Shown piece after piece: positions 1 to 11,239 of a DNA stretch of 64,000 nt. The notes under the pieces were generated by a model. The model made no database searches. It was not told where the DNA came from and saw only the letters and a program-made list of their open reading frames with translations. The stretch covers positions 1,178,001 through 1,242,000 of the forward strand of contig BQMF02000001.1 in NCBI GenBank assembly GCA_027922465.2. Reading direction: 5' to 3'. Within the stretch, counting starts at the first letter, position 1; each line of letters starts with the position of its first letter. The DNA comes from Turritopsis dohrnii. Its lineage: Eukaryota; Cnidaria; Hydrozoa; Anthoathecata; Oceaniidae. The translations under genes were made by a program, and so were the position numbers.

Positions 1-194
1 GTGAAGTTGTGTATGTATTTAGTCTTTCTCCTGTGTGGTTCGGAAACGAGTTATACTATGCAAATTCAATTCATATATTTATTATTTTGTTATTATTTTT
101 CAAGTGTTAGAGAGATTTTTCCCTCTTGTGTTTGTCTTGTTTATATTGCAGTTGTTGTTGTTGTCGTTGTTAATTAAGTTGCGTAATTGTTTAG

Positions 195-3100
195 GTTGGT
201 ACAAGTGAAGGGGAGGTTCGGAATGGTGAATCCACAATGTTCTCGTTGTTTGAGAAACTGTTTGGTTCAAATGCTTGCCCACGCATTCCACGTTACAACG
301 ACTTCTCGAATTTCATTTCATATTTCCTGCAAAAGGTGCGATGACATTTCTTTTCGTTTCAGTCATTAGTCCACAATCAACTAGTTGAAACATTTTTGAG
401 CTTTGAGTTGAGTTATTTTTATAACTTGCACATTAAATAATTAAAGATTAAAGATTAACAGAGACAATTTTTTTTGTTTTCATTATTCCTCAGGGTAACG
501 AATGTTTTTTAGTCCATCCCACAATCCATTGCCCTCATGCGAAATGTGCACATGCAGTGTTCGAAAGAAGTTATTGCGTTCATCTTAAATTTGCTGAAGT
601 ACAACGACAACCGATTCAACCAGGTAACAGATATCTATCCGAATTATCCCAAGTAATATTGAAACCAATAATAGCTATAGTTTCTAATTGAGAATCACAT
701 GGATTGCGTGAGTGCCTTTTTTTTGTTTTTCTTTCTCCTTTTTTTATTGATACTCATAATCGACTATTGTAATTCAGAAACAAGGATCTTAAGCAATCTC
801 GATAAAAGTGCAGCAATGATGTAGCAATAGCTTTGAGTGTGGGTCCCAGGACCTGTGTTCAAGTCCCACTGTCGTCGTGTCTCCATACACCACTTTGTTC
901 TGATTTGAAGGAGAGATCTGGTGTGACCGACCGGTCGCACATTCTCGCACCTTCCCGCAATAGTGCACGTATCTGTTGCGGTGGTAAGTCAACCACCAAG
1001 CTGCAAGTCATCTGGCAGAAAAGAACCAATATTCTGAAAGGAACGCGATCCAAGTCTCGAAAGCCCTCGGTCACTTATTTACTCGCAAAAGTCATCGTAC
1101 ACATTCCATCGAGTATCGTCACTGTTTCTTTTAGTTCTGTGATGGTTATTACGTCAGTGCGTTGATAGATGCACTAACATCCACCATTGGTCCAGCTGTC
1201 ATTCTTGCCTCCTCAGTAGACGAGTAAGGTTTATTTTATCTTGTTTATTTTATTTCGTTTATTTTATCTTGTTTATTTTATCTTGTTTATTTTATTCAAC
1301 TTGTTCCAAGCTGTTGTTTTGAGCAGGTGACGAATATTTGTAACAAAAACCCAGGGTTCATTCTTTTCAGATCCCAACGGCGCAATCTACCTCACGATGA
1401 AAACGCAAAGGTAAAGTTTGAGGAGATCAGGACAGTCTAGCTGATCAGACGTAGAAGTCATTAATTTGATTGAACGGACGATCATTTTTCCTTATAGAAG
1501 ATCTTATCAGAAGTGAATCGTCGTTTGAACATGGACCGGATATTGCCTTCCTATAAATTTGCAGTTTCTTGCAGGTAAGTTTAGTAGCGTTGGTACTGTT
1601 AAGTTGCGGTATCAAGTAGCATGACTTACAGGAAAGAAGTAGCGTAAGTGAACCAGACAAACCATTATTGCATGGTTAAGATCATCTAGAGATTAAAATT
1701 TTGGTTATCTGTTATTTCGTTCTTATAAAACGTTTTTATCATTCTCTATGATGTGGAAATGCTTTTTGATTTTTCTTCGAGTGTGTAGCGTCATTCTTTG
1801 TTGGGTTGCTACCAAGCCCAAAGTAGGGCACATAAGAACTTCATCTCCATTTAGTTTTGCTATCGAACATGATTGTCCATAATACTAAAAACAGTCCTCT
1901 CTCTTTTAAACTGTGCAACAGGTTTTTGTTGCTGCAATCACGCTTTCAGTTGTGTTTTGTCTTAGTTGTTTGAGAACTATTCGATGTTTACAAGTAAACG
2001 GGCATATACCTGCTGAATCAGCGTTTTTTTGGACCTTTGCTCGGTAAGTAGGTCTTTTCGGCATCTTTATTTGTGAACACGGCATGTTTCTAAGTGTTTA
2101 TTATATGAATGCAGTGTGTTTCTTATCAGTTCATTAGATTGCTTGTTATGTTTTCTTTTTGAATGAAGAAAATATGCTCTATCATATCTCTGCCCACTTT
2201 TAACCAATCTACAAAATGTCAACAAATGAAGTAAAACTAAATAAAGTGGTTTCTGATTCAAAATTGCCTTGAAAGTCCAGCAGAAACAAAATCACATCAT
2301 TTTCTCTTTCTCTGTGTGAAGTGTGTTATGTTTGGTTTTTGCAGATATGGTTTATACGAAGATATTCGTAAGACGGCGTTCAAGTTACTTGCTGACTTTG
2401 TTGCAGGTAAAGCATGTTGCATTTTAACGTTTATAGCTGTGTCTGGACGTAAAACAAACTTCCCCTAAACTCCAAGTCAAGTAAGTGAAGTAGTATACCC
2501 GCCCTTTTTTCCCTGAGGAGTTTTTTTATTCGATTTTACTCATATAGTGCACGACAGCGAGAAAGACTTAGAAATGTTATTTGACCATGTGGAACAAGAT
2601 CCTGTCCCTTACATGAAGTAAGTCAATTCAAATGCATACTTTACATCATCATGCAAACATCGAACCAGTGGAGACAGATTCTGCTGACGATGCTTTTTAT
2701 TTGAATGTGTCGTCTTGCATGGCAACCAAAGTTGATTAAAGGCAAAAGATACGATAATGCTCGTTGTTATACGATAATGGTCATTGTTGTAAATTTCTGT
2801 TCCAGACACTTCATCGTGGCCTGTTTAATTGAGAAGCCACCATTCCCGAAGAAGGCCACAACTTCTTCCATGAACAATTCGTCACTTGTTGAAAGAATCT
2901 GGCAAATGATGAAGTAAGTATTCAACTCTTTTTCAGAACCTGCGATAATGAAAAGAAAAGCAAATTGGTTATATTTCCATGATCTCGTAATCGCTTGGGT
3001 GGGAATGTTTTTTGAACTCACCTCAATTGTCAGTTTCTGTCGTGTTGACAATGATCATTGTGTCGTTCTTTTAGCTGTGATACCGCATGTGATTATCGAT

Positions 3101-4561
3101 TACGTAACGATTTTATGGAATTATACAATGCATTATGGGGCAGAGTCACTCCCATGTGTGTCCCATCGCAAGGGGTATGCAGTTTTTCTAGTTTTTTTAA
3201 TTTTTTCAATTAAAAGTGGAAAAAACAAAACCATTCAGATTCTTGCATTTCTAAGCTTTGTGAATGGAAACCTTCCTTACTGGAAGCTTTGTGAATGGAA
3301 ACCTTCCTTACTGGAAGCTTTGTGAATCGAAACCTTCCTTACTGGAAGCTTTGTGAATGGAAACCTTCCTTACTGGAAGCGTTGTGAATGGAAACCTTCC
3401 TTACTGGAAGCGTTGTGAATGGAAACCTTCCTTACTGGAAGCGTTGTGAATGGAAACCTTCCTTACTGGAAGCGTTGTGAATCGAAACCTTCCTTACTGG
3501 AAGCTTTGTGAATCGAAACCTTCCTTACTGGAAGCTTTGTGAATCGAAACCTTCCTTACTGGAAGCTTTGTGAATCGAAACCTTCCTTACTTTCAATTTT
3601 AACGTCATTTTGCGACTTAACCTTAACCTTAGCTTTTCTTCTATTTTTACTTACAGTTTGGTGTTGTTATCGATTTAAAGGACCGGAAAACTGCCAATGC
3701 CCATGCGCGGTCTGAAACGCACGTGAGTATTATTCTGACTCGTCAAAGTTATTAGCAATAAAAACAAAAATGAAAAATGGGTACTGTTAAGTTGGATTAT
3801 TGACAGCATGCAGAGTAGTGGCGATATTTATTTTTAGGATGTTGCAAATGTTTATGGCATTGAAGAACCGCTGACCAAGAAAAGAAAACCCTCTCGTGAT
3901 AATTCACCGATGGATGTAGACGGGACGGATTCGAGGCCTGGTACACCAATGAGTGCTGGGTCCGAAATGTCTACCGCCAGTAAAATCAAGTTAAAGATTA
4001 AGGTAGTTCTAGACATTTTAAGAAAAGGTGCATGTTTTTTTGGTCCAGTTAGTGTCCAATGATTGTATTTCTATCGTTCAACCAAGAACTCGTGAAAGTG
4101 CTTTTTTATTAAAAGATGTTTTTGTAGCTTGTACTTTTCCTTTTCTTCTGTTTATTCCAAATTAATGCATAACCTGTTATTTCCTCTTCACCTAAACCCT
4201 TTCTTCATAGATTGCTGGAGATGACACAGGCCAGGATAGCCCTAGTGCAGGTGTTGTGACGTCACAAGATCGTCACAGCCAGCCACAACTCGATGAGAAC
4301 AGTATAAAAAAAATGAAAAAGAAAAAGAAGAAGAAACACAAACATAAAGATAAGCGAGACAAAGAAAGACTTGATTGTTCAATCGCATCAATCCCCGGTG
4401 TTAAGCCGGGACTGCTGGATGAGAGGCTAGCCTCGACTCCACCAGTCTTGTTGGATTCCAGAGTTTCCAGAGTGTTACCGCACCAAAAGTCAGACAAAGA
4501 ACTTGGTCGATCGCCGATGATGCAACTAGATGACGACGACTCTGACTTGAGTGACGTGTAG
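195..4561 (+). CDS. TAF2: TFIID subunit 2 (TAF2), 3' part, 13 exons
   Basis: TAF2 is a large nuclear subunit of the general transcription factor TFIID that helps it bind core promoters. Exons read: 195-335, 513-623, 1135-1223, 1371-1410, 1498-1574, 1966-2043, 2345-2406, 2548-2617, 2806-2913, 3075-3174, 3657-3722, 3838-4002, 4211-4561. Every junction is GT..AG and the phases join without a stop, giving 485 residues. Known TAF2 landmarks appear in order: NDFSNFISYFLQK, LLKYNDNRFNQ, RRLNMDRILPSY, NGHIPAESA, QDPVPYMK, EKPPFPKK, LVERIWQMM and DYRLRNDFMELYNALWG. This is the helical-repeat C-terminal half, followed by a Ser/Asp-rich linker and a lysine/histidine tail (KKMKKKKKKKHKHK) like that of vertebrate TAF2. 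The N-terminal aminopeptidase-like half lies before position 1; positions 1-194 look intronic. It is convergent with the protease gene, with about 385 bases between the stop codons. The intron at 3175-3656 carries a minisatellite. Confidence 0.95.
812..1040 (+). repeat. tRNA-derived SINE in a TAF2 intron
   Basis: This stretch is clearly richer in GC than the surrounding intron. It holds an RNA polymerase III B-box-like sequence (GTTCAAGTCCC, about 859) with an A-box-like stretch some 40 bases upstream. A 3' body follows (CACGTATCTGTTGCGGTGG then TAAGTCAAC, about 967-1000) that recurs on the minus strand near 17270-17310. The two-copy match and the tRNA-like head are seen directly; the SINE label is inference. 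A 110-residue open frame at 833-1165 runs across it and on into the next TAF2 exon and is not taken as a gene. Confidence 0.6.
1230..1296 (+). repeat. 15-bp AT-rich tandem repeat in a TAF2 intron
   Basis: Four to five copies of a unit close to TTTATTTTATCTTGT sit just past the splice donor at 1224. It is low-complexity intronic sequence; no function is seen. Confidence 0.85.
3253..3590 (+). repeat. 31-bp minisatellite, about 11 copies
   Basis: The head-to-tail unit begins AAGCTTTGTGAATGG and continues AAACCTTCCTTACTGG, 31 bases. Copies differ at two main sites (AAGCTTTG or AAGCGTTG; GAATGG or GAATCG), and the variants occur in blocks, which suggests recent expansion. It lies inside the TAF2 intron between the exons at 3075-3174 and 3657-3722. 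Copy number is likely polymorphic. Confidence 0.97.
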
Positions 4562-4946
4562 ATAAAGTCAAAGAAATTTCAACTTGAACCAGTTCATGAA
4601 CAGTGTTTCCAGTAGCTTAGCAGTCAGCCTATGTCAGCCGATCTACCAAATACAGCAACTGTAGTATCACTAAAAATTATACAACCGTTTATGAGTTGTG
4701 AAATCTTGTAGGAGAGAAAATAGGATATTTCCTTGCATTGTGGAAGTTCTAAAATCTTCAAGAAAGAAATTTTCAAAAGGATTTTTTTATTAAGCCGAAT
4801 TAGTTTCCGAAATATTGTCAGGATTTGTTCTAGTCGTATCGTCCTTGTTTCAGATGGTCCATTAATTTAAAGAGAAGAGGTTGGATCAAAGGTTGTTACG
4901 TTAACGTAAGGTAAGAAATCAAGAATATGTGTACAGGGTTGTGAAA
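4562..4946. other. Convergent 3' ends of TAF2 and the protease gene
   Basis: No open frame of note occurs here. A minus-strand AATAAA (plus-strand TTTATT, 4786-4791) sits about 160 bases past the protease stop and could be its poly(A) signal. I see no clear AATAAA for TAF2. Confidence 0.5.
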
Positions 4947-7490
4947 TTATTTTGTGTTTTGCAAAATCCACGCTTTCAACTGATGTACATTGGCATGAAC
5001 TGTGTATTGATTTTTTCCACTGCTGCAATCTCTCGACCCCCAGCTGACGATTCCTTGCAATTCCCATTTGTCACCGTTCTTGCAAGCGAACGGACCACCA
5101 CTATCGCCTTGACAACCACTTGTTTTACCATTTCCTTCCCCAGAACAAATGTTGTAGTCCCGGATGGGGATTGGTGCGACTTTCTAGGGTAAATTTAGAC
5201 CAAGGTAGTGATCACATGAGATGGGTTAGCCTGCTTTACCGAGCTGGCTCGTTTAGGCGGGTTAGATATTTTTGTTCGATCGCATGAAAACAACTCAGGT
5301 GACCGAGCTGAGTAGAGTTTTCACAAACAATTCACGCATGCGCCTTAAAACAGGCCAGCCCACTTAATTGCAATCGCAAATTTCAACCCGCTTTACCGAG
5401 ATCTCGCTATATCCAGACGATAAACCTGGCTGACTCGTTTTTCATGTGATCACACAATTCATGAGAGTTTTTGATGAAAGGGAAAATTTATCTCATGATC
5501 ACCTAAAAAAACGTAGCAGAAGAGAAATACTGCTGAGAGTGTGGCCACTGAACCGAATTCTATCTAAAGCTTTTTTTTTTTTTTTTTTTTTGATAAACTG
5601 GATTCATGCATACGATAAATTTCTTTTTACCAAAAAAATGATTTTGTGATTCACAGAGCGCTTACAAATTCCTTCAAAGTTTTACGTAGTACCATTGGTT
5701 GTTTACTTACCCGCATTGCTGGCCCGCATTTTTGGTTAGAAATAACTGGCATCTTTGCCTGTTGCAGGATATTGTGCATGTGAGAATCCGTGCGCAGACG
5801 ACGCCCCCATCCTGAAATCAGAAATCAAACCTTTTTAAAAGGACACAGAAATTTTGTGGATTCAGCAGTTTCTGAAGAAAGGATTTCCATGACGACGTTT
5901 TGATGGGGTTTTGTCGTTGGTTAAGGTCGGTGATCGCAACAATGATAAGACGCGATAATTCCTGTTCTGTCAGTCATGTAGGACAGCATGAGCCTTGACA
6001 AACCTGTTATGTAACATTCTTTTTCGTCTTCTTTAACTGGTGCGTCCGGCAGGCAGATTGGTTGGACATAAGGGGTGAATTTGATTGGCTGGTTAACTTT
6101 TAAAACCGCCACGTCATTTCTGTACGAACGAAAATTGAATTCTTTATGAACGATAACTTTTTTGACTTCGTGAGATACGTAATGGCTGTCTCGATTTTTG
6201 ATATCGTGCTCCCCAACGCTAAATGGCAAATTTATAATAAATAAATGACACAGCTCAGGACATACTCTTTGGTTTTGTTTATCGTACGTTACATCTTTTC
6301 TTGATAAGAATAGTTTTGTTTATCATGATATGTTTGTTCTGTTCTTAGAAGATGACGGACAATTGCGTCACACTTCTTGCTGTTGCACTTAAGGTGTCGT
6401 AAAACTTTAGCTTTCATCTCATGTCGGAACTTTTATTATGTATGTCGAAACCGTTGTCGGAATAAAAATCACATCCTGAATAACTTTTATTTCTCAAGAA
6501 CTTAAGCTCAGATTGTTCTTAGTTTTTAACTAGTGTTCTTACAAAATTGTTCATATGAAAAAATGTGTGGAACGGTGAGAGTATGACAGAGGCAGATGCA
6601 GAATAAAATAGAAAACGTCGAATGACCTAATGAACTGAAGACTTAAAAGAAGGGTTTTGATACTCTCCTCCACTTTACTTGACTATACCTGAGCTTACAT
6701 GGTCAAATTAAGAAAGAAATGTTATTTACCTAAGTGTTAGGTCAGTAGGCTGGTAAGGTGAACCAGTCAATCGATTTGAAACACAATGTGCAGCAGTGAC
6801 GACATATTCAGCATTGATGATAGAACCTCCACAACTGGGTTGATCTTTTAACCGTAAAAGCACTTGCCAAGGCCAAGCGCCATCTTTTGCATCATTTCCT
6901 CCGATAATCCGATTGGATTTGACCGACGGTTTACCGCAACCTAAACGTGACTATTGCATGAATCACAAAATGTTCTGAAAAATTCAATTTGGTGTATACT
7001 TCACCTTTATATATTTGCTACTTTAAGGGTAGAAACTTTCGCGTTTTTAACATCTTTGGGTCATTTTCGCGAAAGTTAATGCCTTTGGAAAAATTAAATC
7101 GATGAAACGCAAAAGTGTTTTTCGCAGAATTAAAGATTTTTTTGAAAACATGAAAGTTTTTTCAGGTAAAAATCTTTTTCATCAGTGGAAAACAGGCAAT
7201 TAGTCACATTTACGTATAATTTTGATGATTGCAACAGAAAAATTCGCGAACATTTTTCCCCCGCGAAAAAGATTTTTTTACCATATCCGCGAAAGTTTTT
7301 TCTGCCAAATTTGTGCCAAAAACCGCGATTCGCGAAAGTTGTTGTCAAACATTTCACGTTTTTTTCGACACACGAATGTTTCTGCCCTCAAAGTATTCGA
7401 TTATTATTTTATCCCGTTGTGCAACCTACCTTGAGCTCCAACACAACACAAAACCACGGCAAAAAGGAATATCAAATGTGTAAGAAACAT
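4947..7490 (-). CDS. Secreted chymotrypsin-type serine protease (S1 family), 5 exons
   Basis: Exons in transcript order: 7430-7490, 6730-6940, 6004-6218, 5711-5811, 4947-5183; joined they give 274 residues. Residues 1-19 are a signal peptide (MFLTHLIFLFAVVLCC). A short propeptide with CGK leads to the activation site RIIGG (31-35). The catalytic triad is H72 (TAAHC), D126 (RNDVAVL) and S224 (GDSGGP). The residue at chymotrypsin position 189 is S218, so trypsin-like Lys/Arg specificity is unlikely; a chymotrypsin or elastase type is inferred. The usual PGVY segment after the last cysteine reads YTVH, so position 226 may be Thr, which would narrow the S1 pocket; that alignment is by eye. All junctions are GT..AG and phases match. 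The protein probably acts in digestion, venom or defence outside the cell; the sequence does not say which. Confidence 0.93.
5208..5453. mobile_element. MITE-like element in a protease intron
   Basis: A 246-bp block is bounded by perfect 12-bp inverted ends (GTGATCACATGA and its complement). Inside, CTTTACCGAG and GGCTCG/GACTCG words recur in both arms. It lies between protease exons 5711-5811 and 4947-5183. No coding frame is present. The class is unknown. Confidence 0.6.
7035..7345. repeat. Region rich in TTCGCGAAA words
   Basis: In the first protease intron, at least six copies of CGCGAAA or its complement are scattered over about 300 bp, with intervening AT-rich sequence. The same word is dense in the arms of the inverted-repeat element at 12109-13075, so this may be a decayed relative; I see no intact inverted ends here. 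The open frames at 7130-7526 fall inside it and are not taken as genes. Confidence 0.5.
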
Positions 7491-8251
7491 TCTTTAAACA
7501 GTTTTGAAAACAAGAAATTATCTTGATACTTTGTCATATGATTTTCAAACTAATGAATACGACCGAAAGACATTATACATATATGTATGCCCCCTGATCT
7601 AAACAGAGTCCACTAGAATAATTAAAGTATAATCAGGGGGTAGTTTTATAGACTTTCAATTATGGCAATAAAGCAATGGTTTCAAGGATTTTTTATTCGA
7701 TAGGTTTACACAGTTATGTAATCAAAACAAGCCGCTGTACAAACCTACTGTCTCAGTTGTTTTGTGTTTCTCCAGCATTTTCATTTGAGAAACATAGTCT
7801 AATAACATATAACGTTTAACACAGTCTAATAACGTTTAACACAAAACTCCCTGGCTTTAACAGCCTCTGTTTCTAGGTTAAAAACATCGACCCAAATTCA
7901 CAGATTGTAACTCGTGCATGGAAAAAGTTGTGGAATTAACCTGATTTAGCGAGGATGTGTACACGACATATTAACGACGTTGTCAGGAGTTGTACTTCAA
8001 ACGTGTTATTAAATACGAAAGCCGAGAAGTCATTGTTTCATTTTTCACATGTCGAGAGATTTCAACATTAAGTCACGCAATTTCCATAGGAGTAATCGTA
8101 ATTTCGTTACCCTGGTGCTGTAACTTCATTTTTGTCAAGAGACGTCGGAATTTCTATAGACGAGTTTCAGTTTCATCTTGTTACTACACACTATACCTTC
8201 CATAATTCAATAAGTAATTACTATTATATCTCGATTGAACAATAAAGCTAG

Positions 8252-8392
8252 TCTGGACCAACATATGGACCAACATTGCTAAAAAACTTGTTGGCAAGCA
8301 TTTTAACACTGAATTTATCGTTCGAAGAAAAAATGGTTTAGCATTCTGCGCCAATATGTTGGCGAACATACTGCCCAACATGTTAGTCCAGA
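8252..8392. mobile_element. Small inverted-repeat (MITE-like) element
   Basis: Ends TCTGGACCAACAT and its complement match at 12 of 13 positions over 141 bp. CCAACAT words are repeated within the arms (GGACCAACAT twice on the left; TGTTGGCGAACAT and GCCCAACATG on the right). It is non-coding. Confidence 0.5.
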
Positions 8393-8726
8393 AAGCGGCC
8401 GGCTTAAAGAGAGTTTCAAAACGATTTTTTTTCTGAAATTTTCCAAACTACTGTGAACTGTGCGGCAGACGTTTACAAGTATCGACAATGGAGCATTGCT
8501 TTAAGTAAATAAGCCTCGTTTCAGTCCAACAAACCCGATAAGATATGGGTATAACATTTGGTCAAGTCACGTGACTATCCGTCCTTCCAACGGATAAATT
8601 TCTTAAGGCACTATAGCATTCTTTCGCCCTTTGTAGCCCCAAATGGAAACTTTCAAACTCTCCGGAACCTCATTCACGCATAACGGCTCAATCGGAAGAG
8701 AGGCTGACCTGAGCAAACATACATTA

Positions 8727-8761
<35 letters not shown>
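8727..8761 (+). repeat. (TAAA)n microsatellite
   Basis: About eight uninterrupted TAAA units. Simple repeat. Confidence 0.95.
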
Positions 8762-8994
8762 CTACGGTGTTTTAAGCAGCTCAAGACTTAATTTTACTTT
8801 GACATTTATTGTATAAAAGGGTTGAATATTTTCATGTATTTAACGTAATACCTCCTGCTTAGACGTCTACACACTTGAAACGAATAACTTCCTCGAACAT
8901 CATGAGTATGGTTTGATACTCATATTAACTCCACACTCGGCACGTGCTGTTCGACATGATACTGCGGGATATGTCAATTTTTCCTGACTCATCA

Positions 8995-10422
8995 TTAATG
9001 TGTATCAAGAAATGTTTTTCTGATTCTCATGATGACGTTTTTGCGTTGTACGTCCATGACGGAGGAATATGTCTGATGAAGGTAATAGCATTCCACGAAC
9101 GTGTTTACAAGCATCGGTGTCGGCAAACAGAATAACAGCACACCGACAATCATTAACAGTGACCCGGCAAATTTGCCTAATATCGTCTTTGGAAACATAT
9201 CCCCGTAACCGATGCCGGTTGCCGTTATGATAATGTACCAAAATGTTGCCGGAATACTTTCAAATTGGTTCTCCTCTGACATGGTGTCGTTTTCTAAGTA
9301 ATAAATAACGGTAGCAAATAAAATACCTGCAATAACGACGGACAAATTTAACGACAAAAGGTGAATCAAACTTTCTCGTATCATAATCATCAGGATTCGC
9401 AACCCGTCGTGGAGTCGAGTTAATTTGAAAACTCGGAATACTCGAAAGAATGCCGGCACGTGAGAAACACTTTTTCCGACGGCGGATACTAGAACGTTTA
9501 CATAATACGGCACAATCGTGAGAAAATCTACGGCACCACTCCAAGACAGTAAAAAATTCTTTTTATCTGGTGATGTGTAGATTCTGATGGCATACTCGAC
9601 TGAGAAAATGATATTAACAACAGTTTCCAACACAAACCAGATCTTGTGTGTTCTCAGGCCCGGTATCGTCTCTGCGCAAAAAATGAACACAGAAAGTAAA
9701 GATAAAGTGAGGTAGAAATAGAAGCAGCATCGTGTAAAAAAGGACTTATTGTGAAAATGCAGCGTCTTTCTTAGGAAGCTTTGTAAATTGCTGAACGATT
9801 GCTTTTCGTTTAATTCCTGCGCATGTGCGGCTTTAACAAACTCCATTTCCTGTCGGTGACGCCCATCAATATACTCGCAAATCATGTAAAAGTTCAATTC
9901 TTCCAGGAATAAATCTCGGTCAATATTTCCCGGCTTTGACAGAATTCCTTTAGATTGATAATAAAACAAAATGGCGTCGAATGAACTAGCACAGCGATCC
10001 AACTCGTACACTTTCGTTTTCTTATTGTAATACTTGCTACGAAGATTTTTGTTACCGAGCAGCGTTGAAGGAAAGAAATCTAATGTACTTTCGAATGTTT
10101 CGAAAGTTTGGCCACGCATGCGCAACGTTACTTTTGTATTGAAATTAACTTTTTTGCAATGTAAAGTATGATTTAAAGGTACAAAACTATTTTGGCTTTC
10201 GTTGATATGCGTCAGCCAATTCGGGTTTGGATCTTTAAGAGCCAGTTTACACTTGTAATAAAATTGCTGATAATCGGTCAGATCGGATAGTTTCCGGGTT
10301 GGATATTGAACAACAGATGCACGCTTTTGTCGAGTTTCTCCATGAGAAAAACGTCGCTTTTGATTGGATAACGAGCTGGTGGAAAACCGCCTCTGTCCAC
10401 TAACCGTTGAATTCATCAACAT
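8995..10422 (-). CDS. Shaker-type (Kv) voltage-gated potassium channel subunit
   Basis: One uninterrupted coding exon gives a 475-residue plasma-membrane channel subunit. The T1 tetramerisation domain spans about 97-180 (FPSTLLG, SFDAILFYYQS, EELNFY). S1 is about 228-251, S2 259-282 (FSVEYAIRIY), S3 294-312 (DFLTIVPYY), S4 321-343, S5 349-375 and S6 416-445. The selectivity filter is GIGYGD (403-408). The T1 and S2-S3 sequences place it near the Kv1/Shaker group. Odd points: the first two S4 arginines are replaced (His321, Ala324), leaving R327, R330, K333 and R336; the S6 hinge is PTP instead of PVP; and the C-terminal tail is short. The frame stays open to a Met at 10608, but those 62 residues resemble nothing and a TTTTAG acceptor lies just upstream of the chosen ATG (10420-10422), so a 5' UTR intron is likely. 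Confidence 0.93.
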   Translation of the reverse strand: MLMNSTVSGQRRFSTSSLSNQKRRFSHGETRQKRASVVQYPTRKLSDLTDYQQFYYKCKLALKDPNPNWLTHINESQNSFVPLNHTLHCKKVNFNTKVTLRMRGQTFETFESTLDFFPSTLLGNKNLRSKYYNKKTKVYELDRCASSFDAILFYYQSKGILSKPGNIDRDLFLEELNFYMICEYIDGRHRQEMEFVKAAHAQELNEKQSFSNLQSFLRKTLHFHNKSFFTRCCFYFYLTLSLLSVFIFCAETIPGLRTHKIWFVLETVVNIIFSVEYAIRIYTSPDKKNFLLSWSGAVDFLTIVPYYVNVLVSAVGKSVSHVPAFFRVFRVFKLTRLHDGLRILMIMIRESLIHLLSLNLSVVIAGILFATVIYYLENDTMSEENQFESIPATFWYIIITATGIGYGDMFPKTILGKFAGSLLMIVGVLLFCLPTPMLVNTFVECYYLHQTYSSVMDVQRKNVIMRIRKTFLDTH

Positions 10423-11198
10423 TTTCCTGGATATCCTAATTGTCCCTACTTCTCTAAAAGTAATATATAATAGGAACTTTCTTAACGTGTAAACTGTACC
10501 TAGTGGAGCTTGCTCTTGACCCTTGGAAACGTAGAACTTCAGTAAATGTAAACAATGGAAAAACGCGGAAGATTCGTTTGCAATTTTCAGTGTCATAGAG
10601 AACACCATAACAGAATATCACTTTCTTTGTGCAAATCAATTTCAAAATCTACATTTCATTAGATATAAAAATTTCAAAATGTACCAATCAGATCATGTAA
10701 TTTTCTGTGAATGAAAAAAAAAACTTCTTGGCAAATTATAACATATTATTTTCGAACTTCAAAATAAATTCGTTTTACAGCTTTGTAGCCATGACATTGC
10801 ACAAAATTTTCTGTCTAAAACCATATTATTAACGGACTTGTAACAGGAATTCCTTCTAAGTTTTTTATTTTCCTGATTCATATTTTCACAACAAAATTAA
10901 CTTTATCGCCACTTTTAGACAAGTTTATAGATCAAGTTTACAAAACATCGCTGCGCTAAACAAGTGGGACAAGGTTGAAACTTTCGGAGGGAGATAAATA
11001 GTGTAGCAGGTGGTTTCTTCATGAATTTCTCTTCCTCAGTTTGAAAATCATTTAAAAATAATCTTTCCTGGTTATCAGTTATTTCTACTTCTCCTTTTGT
11101 CGAACCATAATTTCATAAAGTAACAGTAGATTTTATTCTTAAAAGAGAAAGTTGATAAAGCCTCATGATAAAATATGTTTTTTTGTACAGTTGGAGAT

Positions 11199-11239
11199 TT
11201 TTTTCTTCTTGTGAAATAGTCTTTCACAAGAAGAAAAAA
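11199..11239. repeat. Perfect hairpin, 18-bp arms and 5-base loop
   Basis: The arm TTTTTTCTTCTTGTGAAA is followed by TAGTC and its exact complement. The stem is short for a typical animal pre-miRNA, and there is no second copy to show a transposon origin. Confidence 0.7.

Larger units (their letters stand above)
7491..8994. other. Intergenic region between the protease and channel genes
   Basis: It should contain the protease promoter near its left edge and the channel 3' end near its right edge. A minus-strand AATAAA about 190 bases past the channel stop (near 8805) is a plausible poly(A) signal. Apart from the inverted-repeat element at 8252-8392 and the tetranucleotide run at 8727-8761 I see nothing supported. 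Confidence 0.5.

Noticed and set aside
833..1165. A 110-codon plus-strand frame in the TAF2 region.
   Set aside because: It covers a SINE-like block and part of the next TAF2 exon in another frame; TAF2 splicing explains the region.
4273..4497. Minus-strand frame opposite the TAF2 tail.
   Set aside because: It is the antisense of the lysine-rich last exon of TAF2.
10423..10608. N-terminal extension of the potassium channel to an upstream Met.
   Set aside because: The 62 residues resemble no Kv N terminus, and a splice acceptor lies just before the later ATG, so this is more likely 5' UTR or intron.
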